Shown here piece after piece: positions 27,458-38,208 of a DNA stretch of 64,000 nucleotides. The DNA lies in the NCBI GenBank assembly GCA_963728895.1, contig CAVSLM010000009.1:25724-89723 (forward strand), written 5' to 3'. Below the pieces are notes generated by a model. It was not told the DNA's origin. It was given only the letters and a program-made list of their open reading frames with translations, and searched no databases. How positions within the stretch are numbered: position 1 is the first letter of the stretch; each line of letters starts with the position of its first letter. Source of the DNA: CAVSLM01 sp963728895. Its GTDB lineage: Bacteria > Pseudomonadota > Gammaproteobacteria > JBBQDK01. The translations under genes were made by a program, and so were the position numbers.

Positions 27458-28912
27458 TCAGCTTTCTCCCGTGTCCACGATCCAGGTGTCCTTGCTGCCT
27501 CCGCCCTGGGAGGAGTTCACCACCAGCGAGCCCTTGCGCAGCGCGACTCGCGTGAGCCCCCCGGTGGTGGTGTAGGTCTGGGTGCCCGACAGGATGAACG
27601 GGCGCAAGTCGACATGGCGCGGCTCGACGTCGTTGTCCACCAGCGTGGGAACGGTCGAGAGCGTGAGCGCCGGCTGGGCGATGTAGTTGCGCGGCTCCTT
27701 GCGCACCAGCTGCGCGAACTTTTCGCGCTCCGCACGCGAGGCGTGCGGCCCGACCAGCATGCCGTAGCCGCCCGATTCGTTGGCCGGCTTCACCACCATG
27801 TTCTCCAGGTTGGCGAGCACATGCTCGAGCTGCTGCGGGTCCATGCACAGGAAGGTCGGCACGTTGGGCACGATGGCATCCTGGTCCAGGTAGTAGCGGA
27901 CCATTTGCGGCACGAAATAGTAGACCACCTTGTCGTCGGCCACGCCAGCGCCGGGCGCGTTGGCCAGCGCCACGTTGCCCTTCTGCCAGGCGCGCATCAG
28001 ACCGGCCACGCCCAGGGTGGATTCCGGCAGGAACGCCTGCGGGTCCAGAAAGAGGTCGTCGACGCGACGATAGATCACATCCACCCGGGACAGGCCCTCG
28101 ACGTTGCGCATGTAGACGCAGTCGTCCTCGCCGACCAGCAGGTCGCGGCCTTCCACCAACTCGGCGCCCATCTGCTGCGCCAGATAGGCGTGCTCGAAAT
28201 AGGCGGAGTTGTAAATACCGGGAGTCAGCACGGCGACTTCCGGGCGTTCCGCCGGACGCGGCGAAATCGAGGCGAGAGTGTCGAACAGCTGCGAGGGGTA
28301 ATCGTCCACCGGCTGGATGTTGCAGTCCTCGAACAGCTCCGGGAACACGCGTTTCATCACCAGCCGGTTTTCGAGCATGTAGGAAACGCCGGAGGGCACG
28401 CGCAGGTTGTCCTCCAGAACATACACGGTCCCGTCCTTGTCGCGCACCAGATCCGAGCCGCAGATGTGCGCCCATATGCCGAGCGCGGGACTGACGCCCA
28501 TGCACTGTTCGCGGAAATTGCGTGAGCTGGCGAACACCTCGTGAGGGAATACGCCGTCGCGGACGATGCGCTGCTCGTGGTAGATGTCGTCGATGAAGAG
28601 ATTCAACGCCGCGACGCGCTGCCGGAGCCCCGCTTCGATACGATCCCACTCGCGCTTGGCGATGACCCGCGGGATGATGTCGAAGGGCCAGGCACGGTCG
28701 ATGGAGCCGCCTTCCTCGCTGTACACGGTGAAGGTGATGCCCATCACGTGGATGGCGAGCTCGGCGGCGGACTTGCGCTCCTGGAGCTCTTCGTCCTTGA
28801 GCGAGGCGAGGTAGCGGGCGAGGGTGCGCGCCGCATCCCGCGGCCGGCCTCCCGCGCGCATCAGCTCATCGTAGAACCCGGCGACTTTGTATTCTTTCCA
28901 GTGAACGGGCAT
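27458..28912 (-). CDS. Circularly permuted type 2 ATP-grasp protein
   Basis: A 484-residue ligase. Conserved segments appear in order: ITFTVYSEEGGSIDRAWPFD, the VPSGVSYMLENRLVMKRVFP nucleotide region, VAVLTPGIYNSAYFEHAYLA, RVDVIYRRVDDLFLDP, LANAPGAGVADDKVVYYFVP, VVKPANESGGYGMLVGP and NSSQGGGSKDTWIVD. The family is predicted to form amide or peptide bonds using ATP. First gene of a two-gene operon with the alpha-E gene, and divergent from the Anbu gene across 176 bases. It is a full-length homologue of the ATP-grasp half of the fusion protein at 14879. Confidence 0.94.
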   Translation of the reverse strand: MPVHWKEYKVAGFYDELMRAGGRPRDAARTLARYLASLKDEELQERKSAAELAIHVMGITFTVYSEEGGSIDRAWPFDIIPRVIAKREWDRIEAGLRQRVAALNLFIDDIYHEQRIVRDGVFPHEVFASSRNFREQCMGVSPALGIWAHICGSDLVRDKDGTVYVLEDNLRVPSGVSYMLENRLVMKRVFPELFEDCNIQPVDDYPSQLFDTLASISPRPAERPEVAVLTPGIYNSAYFEHAYLAQQMGAELVEGRDLLVGEDDCVYMRNVEGLSRVDVIYRRVDDLFLDPQAFLPESTLGVAGLMRAWQKGNVALANAPGAGVADDKVVYYFVPQMVRYYLDQDAIVPNVPTFLCMDPQQLEHVLANLENMVVKPANESGGYGMLVGPHASRAEREKFAQLVRKEPRNYIAQPALTLSTVPTLVDNDVEPRHVDLRPFILSGTQTYTTTGGLTRVALRKGSLVVNSSQGGGSKDTWIVDTGES

Positions 28913-29088
28913 CGCGGTTGGTCTGGAGTGCGAGACACCCGCGCGTGCGAGTCTGGCAACCGGGCGACGCGCGCTTCGTATCGGCGCACTGCGATTCGAG
29001 GCGCATGTTATGATGGCAGCAACGTGCGCAAAGATAAAGGGCCGTCGGCCGATCAGAAAACCATGCGGCGTATCATCCGGAATTCCCC

Positions 29089-29832
29089 ATGACCTATTGC
29101 CTCGCCATCACCCTCAACGCCGGTATCGTCTTCGCGTCGGATTCACGCACCAACGCAGGCGTGGATTACGTGACCACCTTCAGCAAGATGCACATCTTCC
29201 AGCCTACGCGCGACCGGGTGTTCGTGCTGCTGACGGCGGGCAACCTCGCCACCAGCCAGGAAGTGTTGAACCGTATCCAGGTCGATCTGGACGACCCCGA
29301 GATTCCCACCAGCCTGCGCACGGTGAAGTATCTGTTCGATGCCGCGAACTACGTGGGCGAACTCAGCCACAAGGTGCAGAGGGAGCACGCCGACGCCCTG
29401 CAAGAGAGCGGTTTCAAGGCCGAGGCGACCTTCATCGTTGGTGGGCAGATCCGCGATCAGAGCCACGGCATCTATCTGGTCTACCCGCAGGGCAACTACA
29501 TTTCGGCCTCACCGGCCACGCCCTACCACCAGATCGGCGAGACCAAGTACGGCAAGCCGATTCTCGACCGGGTGATCGCCGGCGCGATGCCGCTGGAGGA
29601 TGCCGCGCGCTGCGCGCTGGTGTCGATCGATTCGACCATGCGCAGCAACATGACCGTCGGTCCGCCCATCGAGGTTGCGATCTACCACAAGGACAGTTTC
29701 CAGTTCGCCCACCACCTGAGCCTGAAGTCGGGCGACGCCTATTTCAGCCTTCTGCAACGGCGCTGGGGCCAGGGCCTGAAAAAGGCCTTCAAGAGCCTGC
29801 CGCGCTTCGATTGGGAGCAGGGCACGGGTTAG
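29089..29832 (+). CDS. Anbu, bacterial proteasome-like peptidase
   Basis: A 247-residue Ntn hydrolase of the Anbu (ancestral beta subunit) type. MTYCLAITLNAGIVFASDSR and TNAGVDYVTTFSKMHIF give the three key positions: Thr2 (exposed after Met removal), Asp18 and Lys33, corresponding to Thr1, Asp17 and Lys33 of proteasome beta subunits. FIVGGQIRDQSHGIYLVYPQGN and KYGKPILDRVI are typical Anbu segments. Anbu assembles into open spiral or ring oligomers in the cytoplasm; its substrate is unknown. In many bacteria it is encoded with ATP-grasp, alpha-E and transglutaminase genes, exactly as here. Confidence 0.93.
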   Translation: MTYCLAITLNAGIVFASDSRTNAGVDYVTTFSKMHIFQPTRDRVFVLLTAGNLATSQEVLNRIQVDLDDPEIPTSLRTVKYLFDAANYVGELSHKVQREHADALQESGFKAEATFIVGGQIRDQSHGIYLVYPQGNYISASPATPYHQIGETKYGKPILDRVIAGAMPLEDAARCALVSIDSTMRSNMTVGPPIEVAIYHKDSFQFAHHLSLKSGDAYFSLLQRRWGQGLKKAFKSLPRFDWEQGTG

Positions 29833-29963
29833 CCCGCTAGCTCATCGCTTGCCCCGCATGGGGGGGTGCACCCGACTTTGGGCCCACCGGAGGGCTTGCG
29901 GTATGCACGCCGGCAATGCAGTACGGCGTCCCGTCCCGGGCGGCACGGATTGCGAGTACCCAG

Positions 29964-31058
29964 TCACTTGGGCAGCGCCGCCTCGGCAATCACCCGGTGC
30001 ACGAAGTGCAGCTTGTCGATGGCCGGGGCGCTGAGCACGAAGGGATAGGCGTCGGTGACGCCCATGCTGCGATTGATGGAATTGATCGCGACGGTGAGCC
30101 GCACCCAGTCGTGCAGCAGGCGTTCGAAATCGCGCTTGGCTTGCGCCGGCGAGGATTCCTCCTGGCTGGGAGGCGGGGCAACGGTGCGACCCTGCAGGGC
30201 AAAGCCGAAGGCACTGGCGGTTTCCAGGGTATCGACCAGGTGCAGATAGTGGGCCCAGGTCTCGGCCCAGTCTTCCCAGGGGTGTGCCGAGGCGTAGGCG
30301 CTGATGAAGCGCTGGTTCCAATCCCCGGGGGCGCCGGCGTCGTGATAGGACTTCAGCGCGATCGCATAGTCGAGCCGCTCGTCGCCGAAGAGCTTCCTGA
30401 ACGATGCCAGTCGCTCACTGCCACAGATCAGCTGCTGCCAATAGTAGTGCCCAACCTCGTGGCGAAAATGTCCCAGCAGCGTGCGGTAGCGCTCTCCCAT
30501 GCGCTCGCGTTCGCGCACGCGGGCGAGCGTATCGGCTTCGGCAAGATTGATGGTGATTACGCCTTCGGCATGTCCGGTATATACGGGCGGCTGACCGGGC
30601 AGCGGTTCATCGAAATCAGAGTCGGCGGCGGCATCCGCCAGGAAGCGGAAAGCCAGCCCCTGCTTGTCAGCGGAGCGCGCGACCACCGGCAGCCGCAAGC
30701 GGTCCAGTGTATACAGGAGGCGTCGTTTGGCGGTTTCCATACGCGCCCAGAGCAGCTGGTGGGATGGCTGGCTCAGGTCCGGGATGACGTCGTTCAACGC
30801 GCAGGAGCGGCAATAGCGCTCCGACACGCCCGAGGCCAGCATCCAGTTGCAGACGTTCGCTTCGCTGTAGTTGGCGCACATGCGGTAGCGCTCGCCGACG
30901 GCCCCTTCGGCGAGCGCGCGCCAGGTATCGTCGGCGGCGGGCTCGATCGCGCTCAGCACCCGAAGGTCGGGCAGATAGCCCAGCGTGCGCCCGCAGGCGT
31001 TGCAGCGGGTGTTTTCGAAGAACAGCTGGTTGCCGCAGGTGCAGGTGAAAGTTTTCAT
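29964..31058 (-). CDS. Zinc-ribbon putative metallopeptidase
   Basis: A 364-residue protein. The N-terminus holds a zinc ribbon (CTCGNQLFFENTRCNACGR, residues about 6-24); two further Cys pairs are at CANYSEANVCNWM and RYCRSCAL. The catalytic HEVGHYYW is near residue 200, with the downstream PWEDWAETWAHYLH helix providing the third metal ligand. This matches the family of putative zinc-binding peptidases that often accompanies the ATP-grasp/alpha-E/transglutaminase genes. It converges on Anbu, ending 131 bases past it. Confidence 0.87.
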   Translation of the reverse strand: MKTFTCTCGNQLFFENTRCNACGRTLGYLPDLRVLSAIEPAADDTWRALAEGAVGERYRMCANYSEANVCNWMLASGVSERYCRSCALNDVIPDLSQPSHQLLWARMETAKRRLLYTLDRLRLPVVARSADKQGLAFRFLADAAADSDFDEPLPGQPPVYTGHAEGVITINLAEADTLARVRERERMGERYRTLLGHFRHEVGHYYWQQLICGSERLASFRKLFGDERLDYAIALKSYHDAGAPGDWNQRFISAYASAHPWEDWAETWAHYLHLVDTLETASAFGFALQGRTVAPPPSQEESSPAQAKRDFERLLHDWVRLTVAINSINRSMGVTDAYPFVLSAPAIDKLHFVHRVIAEAALPK

Positions 31059-31140
31059 CCGTGCCTACAGGTGACTGAGGGAAGCATAGCAGCGCTCGAA
31101 GCTTACTGGTCGGGCGGGAAATTCACCAAATCGAGCGGCC

Positions 31141-31155
31141 GGGAGCGGCGCTCCC
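31141..31155. repeat. Palindrome GGGAGCGGCGCTCCC
   Basis: A further copy of the repeat hairpin seen at 4270-4284, 4542-4556 and 4707-4721, with the middle base changed (GGC for GAC). It lies in the 210-base gap between the start of the metallopeptidase gene and the MerB-like gene. Confidence 0.5.
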
Positions 31156-31269
31156 GCAGGTGCTGGACGACGCGCAAGGGCGCGCATCATCGCGCGCTGC
31201 AACCGGCACTGGCGTGCGCGCGGCAGGGCCACTAGCATAGTCCACTTCCGTGGCCAGGAAGGAGGAGCG

Positions 31270-31923
31270 ATGATGGGCGCCGAAACCGCCGTACGTTGCC
31301 TGCACGATCTGCTGCCCCTCGGCGAGCGCCAGCAGGCGCTCGATCCGGCACTGCGGCAGGTGCATCGCGCCATCCTTCACTCCCTTGCCGAACGCGGTGC
31401 GCCCTTGCGGCGCGCAGAGATTGCCGTCCTGCTCCCGGATCGCGACATCGCCGACGCCCTGAAGCATCTGGCGGCGGACGACCTGGTCGTGCTCGACAGG
31501 ACCGGCGGCGAAATTCTCGGCGCCTATCCCATGACGATGGCGCAGACACCGCACCGGCTGCGCGTCAACGGCCATGCCATCCACGCCATGGGTGCGTTGG
31601 ATGCGCTGTCGGTCGCCCCCATGTTCGACACCTGCGTCGATATCGATTCGCGCTGTGAAGTGACCGGTGTGCCCATCGCGATCTGCCAGCGCGGACGCGA
31701 GATTCTCCAGGCGAGCCCTTCGCGCGAGGTGCGCGTGGGTATACGTTGGCGCAACCCGGGTACCTGCGCGGCGAACAGCCTGTGTACGGAAATGGTGTTC
31801 TTGTGCGACCCGGCGGTGGCGGCGCGATGGCAGCGCGCTGCCCCTTCGGTGATCGATGTGTTCGAGCTGGATCAGACGGTGGCGATCGGCGCGGCCTTCT
31901 TCGCTCCGCTGGTGGCGGGTTGA
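31270..31923 (+). CDS. Alkylmercury lyase (MerB)-like protein
   Basis: A 217-residue MerB-family protein. The winged-helix N-terminus (HRAILHSLAERGAPLRRAEIA) is followed by the MerB core HAMGALDALSVAPMFDTCVD, then IDSRCEVTGVPI, whose Cys aligns with Cys96 of MerB, and CAANSLCTEMVFL, whose second Cys aligns with Cys159. Both catalytic cysteines that cleave the carbon-mercury bond are therefore present. No merA, merT or merR is near, so a role outside mercury resistance is possible. The ATG follows GGAAGGAGGAGCG. Its 3' end overlaps yhbY on the other strand by 52 bases. Confidence 0.8.
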   Translation: MMGAETAVRCLHDLLPLGERQQALDPALRQVHRAILHSLAERGAPLRRAEIAVLLPDRDIADALKHLAADDLVVLDRTGGEILGAYPMTMAQTPHRLRVNGHAIHAMGALDALSVAPMFDTCVDIDSRCEVTGVPIAICQRGREILQASPSREVRVGIRWRNPGTCAANSLCTEMVFLCDPAVAARWQRAAPSVIDVFELDQTVAIGAAFFAPLVAG

Positions 31924-32276
31924 TCGGCGGCGGGTGAGGTGGTGTTTCCTGCTCCGCCAGTGGCGGGCTGCGCAGCTTCGACGTGGGATCGCCGGGGAAC
32001 GTACACCGGACTTGCGGAATTCGATCGATACAGCACCGCGACGTGACCGATGCTCTGGACGAGCGTGGCGCCGGAGCGGGCCAGAACCTCGTTCACCAGC
32101 GCGCGCCGGGTCTCGTGATCGGGACCGTTGACGCGGACCTTCACCAGCTCGTGGTAATCGAGCGCGTCGCCGATTTCCTTGCATATGGACTCGGTGACGC
32201 CGGAGCTGCCGATCATGACGATGGGCTTGATTCGTGCTGCCTTTGCCCGCAAATGACGTATCTGGGATCTCTTCAT
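31872..32276 (-). CDS. yhbY: YhbY-type RNA-binding protein
   Basis: A 134-residue protein: a CRM/YhbY RNA-binding domain (residues 1-97; RSQIRHLRAKAARIKPIVMI, GSSGVTES, ELVKVRV, GATLVQSIGHVAVLYR) plus a Thr/Ala/Pro-rich tail of about 35 residues not found in E. coli YhbY. It associates with pre-50S ribosomes. Divergent from rlmE, as in many gammaproteobacteria. The tail overlaps the MerB-like gene tail to tail. Confidence 0.93.
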   Translation of the reverse strand: MKRSQIRHLRAKAARIKPIVMIGSSGVTESICKEIGDALDYHELVKVRVNGPDHETRRALVNEVLARSGATLVQSIGHVAVLYRSNSASPVYVPRRSHVEAAQPATGGAGNTTSPAADQPATSGAKKAAPIATV

Positions 32277-32373
32277 AAAGTGGGTGAATTCCGCTGCTCG
32301 CTGTGGGGGTGCCATTATATATCGCGCCGCGCCTGCCGGCGTAATGCCCGGCAAGCCTGAAAGGCGGTTTGCG

Positions 32374-32994
32374 ATGACCCGCAGCAAAAGCAGCGGCCGA
32401 TGGCTGCGCGAGCATTTCACCGATCCCTACGTGCGCCAGGCGCAGCGCGAGGGTTATCGCTCGCGCGCAGTGTACAAGCTCATCGAGCTGCAGGAGCGAG
32501 ACCGCATCCTGCGCCCGGGCAGCACGGTGATCGATCTGGGCGCGGCGCCCGGCGGCTGGTCGCAGCTCGCCGCCCGGTTGGTCGGCCCCAGGGGGCGGGT
32601 GATTGCCCTCGACCTGCTGGAGATGGAGCCATTGCCCGGCGTCGAGATCATGCAAGGCGATTTTCGCGAGCAAGGCACGCTCGAAGCGCTGCTGGCGCGC
32701 ACCGGCGGGCGCACGGCCCACCTTGTAATGTCCGACCTCGCCCCTAATATAAGCGGTATGGGTGAGGTCGATCAGCCGCGCGTGATGTACCTGGCGGAGC
32801 TGGCACTGGACCTCGCCGGCAACGTCCTCAGACCCGGCGGGGACTTTCTCGTCAAGGTCTTCCAGGGAGAGGGATTCGATGAGTTTCTCCGCGCCTCGCG
32901 CGCGACTTTCGGAAAGGTCAGCGTTCGAAAACCGCAGGCTTCCCGTCCCCGCAGCCGTGAGGTCTATCTGCTGGCCAGGAACTATGATCTGTAG
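32374..32994 (+). CDS. rlmE: 23S rRNA 2'-O-methyltransferase
   Basis: RlmE (FtsJ/RrmJ) methylates the 2'-O of U2552 in 23S rRNA. The 206 residues match the family length of about 209. SRAVYKLIELQ (catalytic Lys), DLGAAPGGWSQLAARLVG (SAM-binding motif I), VMSDLAPNISG (catalytic Asp), FLVKVFQGEGFDEF (catalytic Lys) and SREVYLLARNY (catalytic Glu) complete the K-D-K-E tetrad. Sits between yhbY (divergent) and ftsH (same strand, 92 bases downstream), the conserved order. Confidence 0.96.
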   Translation: MTRSKSSGRWLREHFTDPYVRQAQREGYRSRAVYKLIELQERDRILRPGSTVIDLGAAPGGWSQLAARLVGPRGRVIALDLLEMEPLPGVEIMQGDFREQGTLEALLARTGGRTAHLVMSDLAPNISGMGEVDQPRVMYLAELALDLAGNVLRPGGDFLVKVFQGEGFDEFLRASRATFGKVSVRKPQASRPRSREVYLLARNYDL

Positions 32995-33086
32995 TAACGT
33001 TCTTAACCGTCGGGAGTTTCCATCCTGTAGTGGACGCCGGGGCGGCACGCGTGCGCACTGCGGCCATTGGCGTGAGGGCAGCGAAC

Positions 33087-35013
<1,927 letters not shown>

Positions 35014-35066
35014 GCTTTCCTCATGAGCAGTGTCCGGACGGACCGGCATCCCCGTCCGTCCGTCGT

Positions 35067-35905
35067 ATGTACCCCACCCGGAGCTTGAGCTGCGCCGGGC
35101 GCACGCTGGATCTTTCCCGCCCGCAGGTCATGGGCGTGCTCAACGTCACGCCCGACTCCTTTTCCGACGGCGGACAGTTCTTAGCGCCGCAGGCGGCCCT
35201 GGAGCAGGCCCGGCGCATGGTGGAGGAGGGCGCCGCCCTCATCGACGTGGGCGGAGAGTCCACGCGACCGGGCGCCGCGGCGGTAACGGTCGAGGAGGAG
35301 CTGCGGCGCGTGGTCCCGGTGATCGAGGCCATCGCCGCCGAGCTCCCGGTTCCGGTCTCCGTCGACACCAGCAAGCCGCAGGTGATGCGCGCGGCCGTGG
35401 CCGCCGGTGCCGGGCTGATCAACGACGTCTATGCCCTGCGCCGCCCGGGGCGCTCGATACGGCCGCCGCGCTCGGGGTTCCCGTGTGTCTCATGCACATG
35501 CAGGGCGAGCCGCGCACCATGCAGCAGGACCCGCGCTACACCGATGTGGTGGCCGAGGTCCGCGCGTTCCTTGCCGAACGCGTCGAAGCCTGCATCGCCG
35601 GGGGCATTGCCCGCGAGCGTCTGCTCATCGATCCCGGTTTCGGTTTCGGCAAGAAGCTGCAGCACAACCTGATGCTGCTCGAGCACACGAGCGCGTTGGC
35701 CGCGCTCGGTCTGCCGCTGCTGGTCGGGGTTTCGCGCAAGTCGTTCCTGGGCACGCTGACCGGTGCGCCGACGGGCGAGCGCGTCCATGCCGGTGTGGCC
35801 GCCGCCGTGATCGCGGTGCGCGACGGGGCGGCGCTGGTGCGCACCCACGACGTGGCGCCCACGGTTGCCGCCCTGCGGATTTGTGCCGCCCTGGAAGCGC
35901 TCTGA
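35067..35905 (+). CDS. folP: Dihydropteroate synthase (frame break)
   Basis: Condenses 6-hydroxymethyl-dihydropterin diphosphate with p-aminobenzoate in folate synthesis. MGVLNVTPDSFSDGG, DVGGESTRPGA, VSVDTSKPQVM and INDVYALR are the N-terminal TIM-barrel motifs; CLMHMQGEPRTMQ, DPGFGFGKKLQHN, GVSRKSFLG and RTHDVAPT follow. The frame changes in the G run at 35447-35450, where one G is missing (PGALDTAAALG is expected). This is a classic homopolymer error site. Lies between ftsH and glmM as in E. coli. Confidence 0.93.
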
Positions 35906-35944
35906 TAAACTGCCTCCTTCACTTGGTCTGGGGGAATCCTGCCG

Positions 35945-37285
35945 GTGCACAAGCGCTACTTCGGAACGGACGGCATACGGGGCCGGGTCGGCGAGACCCC
36001 GATCACGGCCGAGTTCATGCTCAAGCTGGGATGGGCGGCAGGTCGCGTGCTTTCCCGCAAGGGAGGCGACAAGGTTCTCATCGGCAAGGACACGCGCATC
36101 TCGGGGTACATGTTCGAGTCGGCCCTGCAGGCAGGTCTGTCGGCCGCCGGCACCGACATCAAGCTGCTGGGGCCGATGCCCACGCCTGCCATCGCCTATC
36201 TCACCCGCACCCTGCATGCGTGCGCCGGCATCGTCATCAGTGCCTCCCACAACCCCTACTACGACAACGGCATCAAGTTCTTTTCCTCGCAAGGCAAGAA
36301 GCTGCCGGACGAAGTGGAGCTCGCCATCGAGGCCGAGCTCGAGAAGTCCATGAGCACGGTCGATTCGGCGCGGCTCGGCAAGGCCGAGCGCATCGTCGAC
36401 GCCGGCGGGCGCTACATCGAGTTCTGCAAGAGCACCATTCCCTCCGGCACCGACCTGAGCGGCCTCAAGCTGGTGGTGGACTGCGCCAACGGCGCCACCT
36501 ATCACGTGGCGCCCAATGTGTTCAAGGAGCTGGGTGCGCGGGTGATGCGCCTTGCCGTGCAACCCGACGGGCTGAACATCAATGCCGAGTGCGGCTCCAC
36601 CCATCCCGCCGTACTGCAGAATGCGGTGCGGGAGCAGCAGGCGGACCTCGGCATCGCACTGGACGGGGACGGCGACCGGCTGATCATGGTCGACCATACG
36701 GGCGAGGTGGTCGACGGTGACGAACTGCTGTTCATCATCGCCCGGGCGCGGCACCGCAAGGGACAGCTCGCCGGCGCGGTGGTCGGCACGGTGATGAGCA
36801 ACCTCGGTCTGGAGCGGGCCTTGCGTGACGAGGGCATCGTGCTGGAGCGCGCGCCGGTCGGCGACCGCTACGTCATGGAAATGCTGTTGCAGGGTGGCTG
36901 GACGCTGGGTGGGGAGTCCTCGGGCCACATCATCTGTCTCGATCGTACCACCACCGGCGATGGCATCGTCTCGGCGCTGCAGGTGCTGGAGGAAATGGTC
37001 GCGACCGGTGAAAGCCTGCAGCAGCTGAAGGCCCCCGTGCAGAAGTGTCCGCAGCGCATGATCAACGTGCCGGTCGGGCGCAAGGTCGACCTCGGCGCCT
37101 GCGCGCCGGTACAGGACGCGCTGCGTGCGGTCGAGGCGCAGCTCGCGGACAGCGGCCGCGTGCTGTTGCGGCCTTCCGGTACCGAGCCGGTGGTGCGCGT
37201 CATGGTCGAGGGAGTCGACGCCGGCAAGGTGGAGCGCCTCGCGCACCAGCTCGCAGAGGCCGTGGGCGCTGCGCTGCAGGTCTGA
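35945..37285 (+). CDS. glmM: Phosphoglucosamine mutase
   Basis: Interconverts glucosamine-6-phosphate and glucosamine-1-phosphate on the way to UDP-GlcNAc. At 446 residues it is full length. YFGTDGIRGRVGE opens the protein; GIVISASHNPYYDNGIKFF holds the phosphorylated serine (about residue 102); ALDGDGDRLIMVD binds magnesium; GGESSGHIICLD and LLRPSGTEPVVRVMVEG bind sugar and phosphate. GTG start with GGGGGAA upstream. Confidence 0.97.
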   Translation: MHKRYFGTDGIRGRVGETPITAEFMLKLGWAAGRVLSRKGGDKVLIGKDTRISGYMFESALQAGLSAAGTDIKLLGPMPTPAIAYLTRTLHACAGIVISASHNPYYDNGIKFFSSQGKKLPDEVELAIEAELEKSMSTVDSARLGKAERIVDAGGRYIEFCKSTIPSGTDLSGLKLVVDCANGATYHVAPNVFKELGARVMRLAVQPDGLNINAECGSTHPAVLQNAVREQQADLGIALDGDGDRLIMVDHTGEVVDGDELLFIIARARHRKGQLAGAVVGTVMSNLGLERALRDEGIVLERAPVGDRYVMEMLLQGGWTLGGESSGHIICLDRTTTGDGIVSALQVLEEMVATGESLQQLKAPVQKCPQRMINVPVGRKVDLGACAPVQDALRAVEAQLADSGRVLLRPSGTEPVVRVMVEGVDAGKVERLAHQLAEAVGAALQV

Positions 37286-37311
37286 GCCGGGCGCGCAAGC
37301 GCCCGCGCACG

Positions 37312-37340
37312 TTGATTTCCCGCCGGCGGCTGGGTAAGCT
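37312..37340 (+). promoter_or_regulatory. Possible sigma-70 promoter for tpiA
   Basis: TTGATT (37312-37317) and TAAGCT (37335-37340) are separated by 17 bases, placing a start site about 30 bases before tpiA. A GC-rich hairpin (GGGCGCGCAAGCGCCC) just upstream, after the glmM stop, could limit read-through. Confidence 0.35.
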
Positions 37341-37376
37341 TCCCGGCTCTTTTACGGGATAGCGGGAGAGGGACAC

Positions 37377-38129
37377 ATGCGACAGCCACTGGTGGCAGGG
37401 AACTGGAAGATGAACGGTTCCAGGGAAAGCATCAAGCAGCTCATCGCGGGCATTCGTCAGGGTGCCGGGTCGGTGCAGGCTGCAGCGCTCGCCGTGTGTC
37501 CGCCCTTCGTCTATCTCGCCGAGGTCCGCGAGCAGCTGCAGGGATCGAACATCGCGCTCGGTGCGCAGAACCTCTGCGACCACGATTCCGGCGCCTACAC
37601 AGGCGAGGTGGCCGGCCCGATGCTGAACGAATTCGGCTGCAGGTACGTCATCGTCGGCCACTCCGAGCGGCGCAATATCTACGGCGAGTCGGACGAGCTG
37701 GTGGCGCGCAAGTTCGCCGCCGCACGCAAGGCAGGGCTGGTTCCCATCCTGTGCGTGGGCGAGCTGCTCGAGGAACGCGAGGCCGGCACCACCGAGGCGG
37801 TCGTTGCCCGCCAGCTCGAAGCGGTGTTGAAACTGGAAGGCGTTGCCGCGCTGGCGCAGGCCGTGGTGGCCTACGAGCCGGTATGGGCCATCGGCACGGG
37901 CCGCACCGCAAGCCCACAACAGGCGCAGGACGTGCACCGCTTCATCCGCGGCCGGATCGCCGGGCACGATGGTACAATTGCCGAAGGCCTGCGCATTCTC
38001 TATGGCGGCAGCGTGAAGGCTTCCAACGCCGCCGAGCTGTTCCGCATGGCGGACATCGACGGCGGACTGATTGGCGGCGCCTCCCTGCAGGCCGAGGAAT
38101 TCCTGAACATCGGACGAGGCGCCGCCTAG
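37377..38129 (+). CDS. tpiA: Triosephosphate isomerase
   Basis: Interconverts dihydroxyacetone phosphate and glyceraldehyde-3-phosphate. The 250 residues contain LVAGNWKMNGS (catalytic Lys), YVIVGHSERRNIYGE (catalytic His), VVAYEPVWAIGTG (catalytic Glu and flexible loop 6) and LRILYGGSVKASN (phosphate-binding loop). The ATG follows GGGAGAGGG. It stands between glmM and secG, a common gammaproteobacterial order. Confidence 0.98.
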   Translation: MRQPLVAGNWKMNGSRESIKQLIAGIRQGAGSVQAAALAVCPPFVYLAEVREQLQGSNIALGAQNLCDHDSGAYTGEVAGPMLNEFGCRYVIVGHSERRNIYGESDELVARKFAAARKAGLVPILCVGELLEEREAGTTEAVVARQLEAVLKLEGVAALAQAVVAYEPVWAIGTGRTASPQQAQDVHRFIRGRIAGHDGTIAEGLRILYGGSVKASNAAELFRMADIDGGLIGGASLQAEEFLNIGRGAA

Positions 38130-38208
38130 CCCGCAGTCGGCACCGCCGCACCCGCTCCGCCACGAGCCCGAGACGGCGCGCGAGCGTCCTGCATCGGACA
38201 CAGACTGA

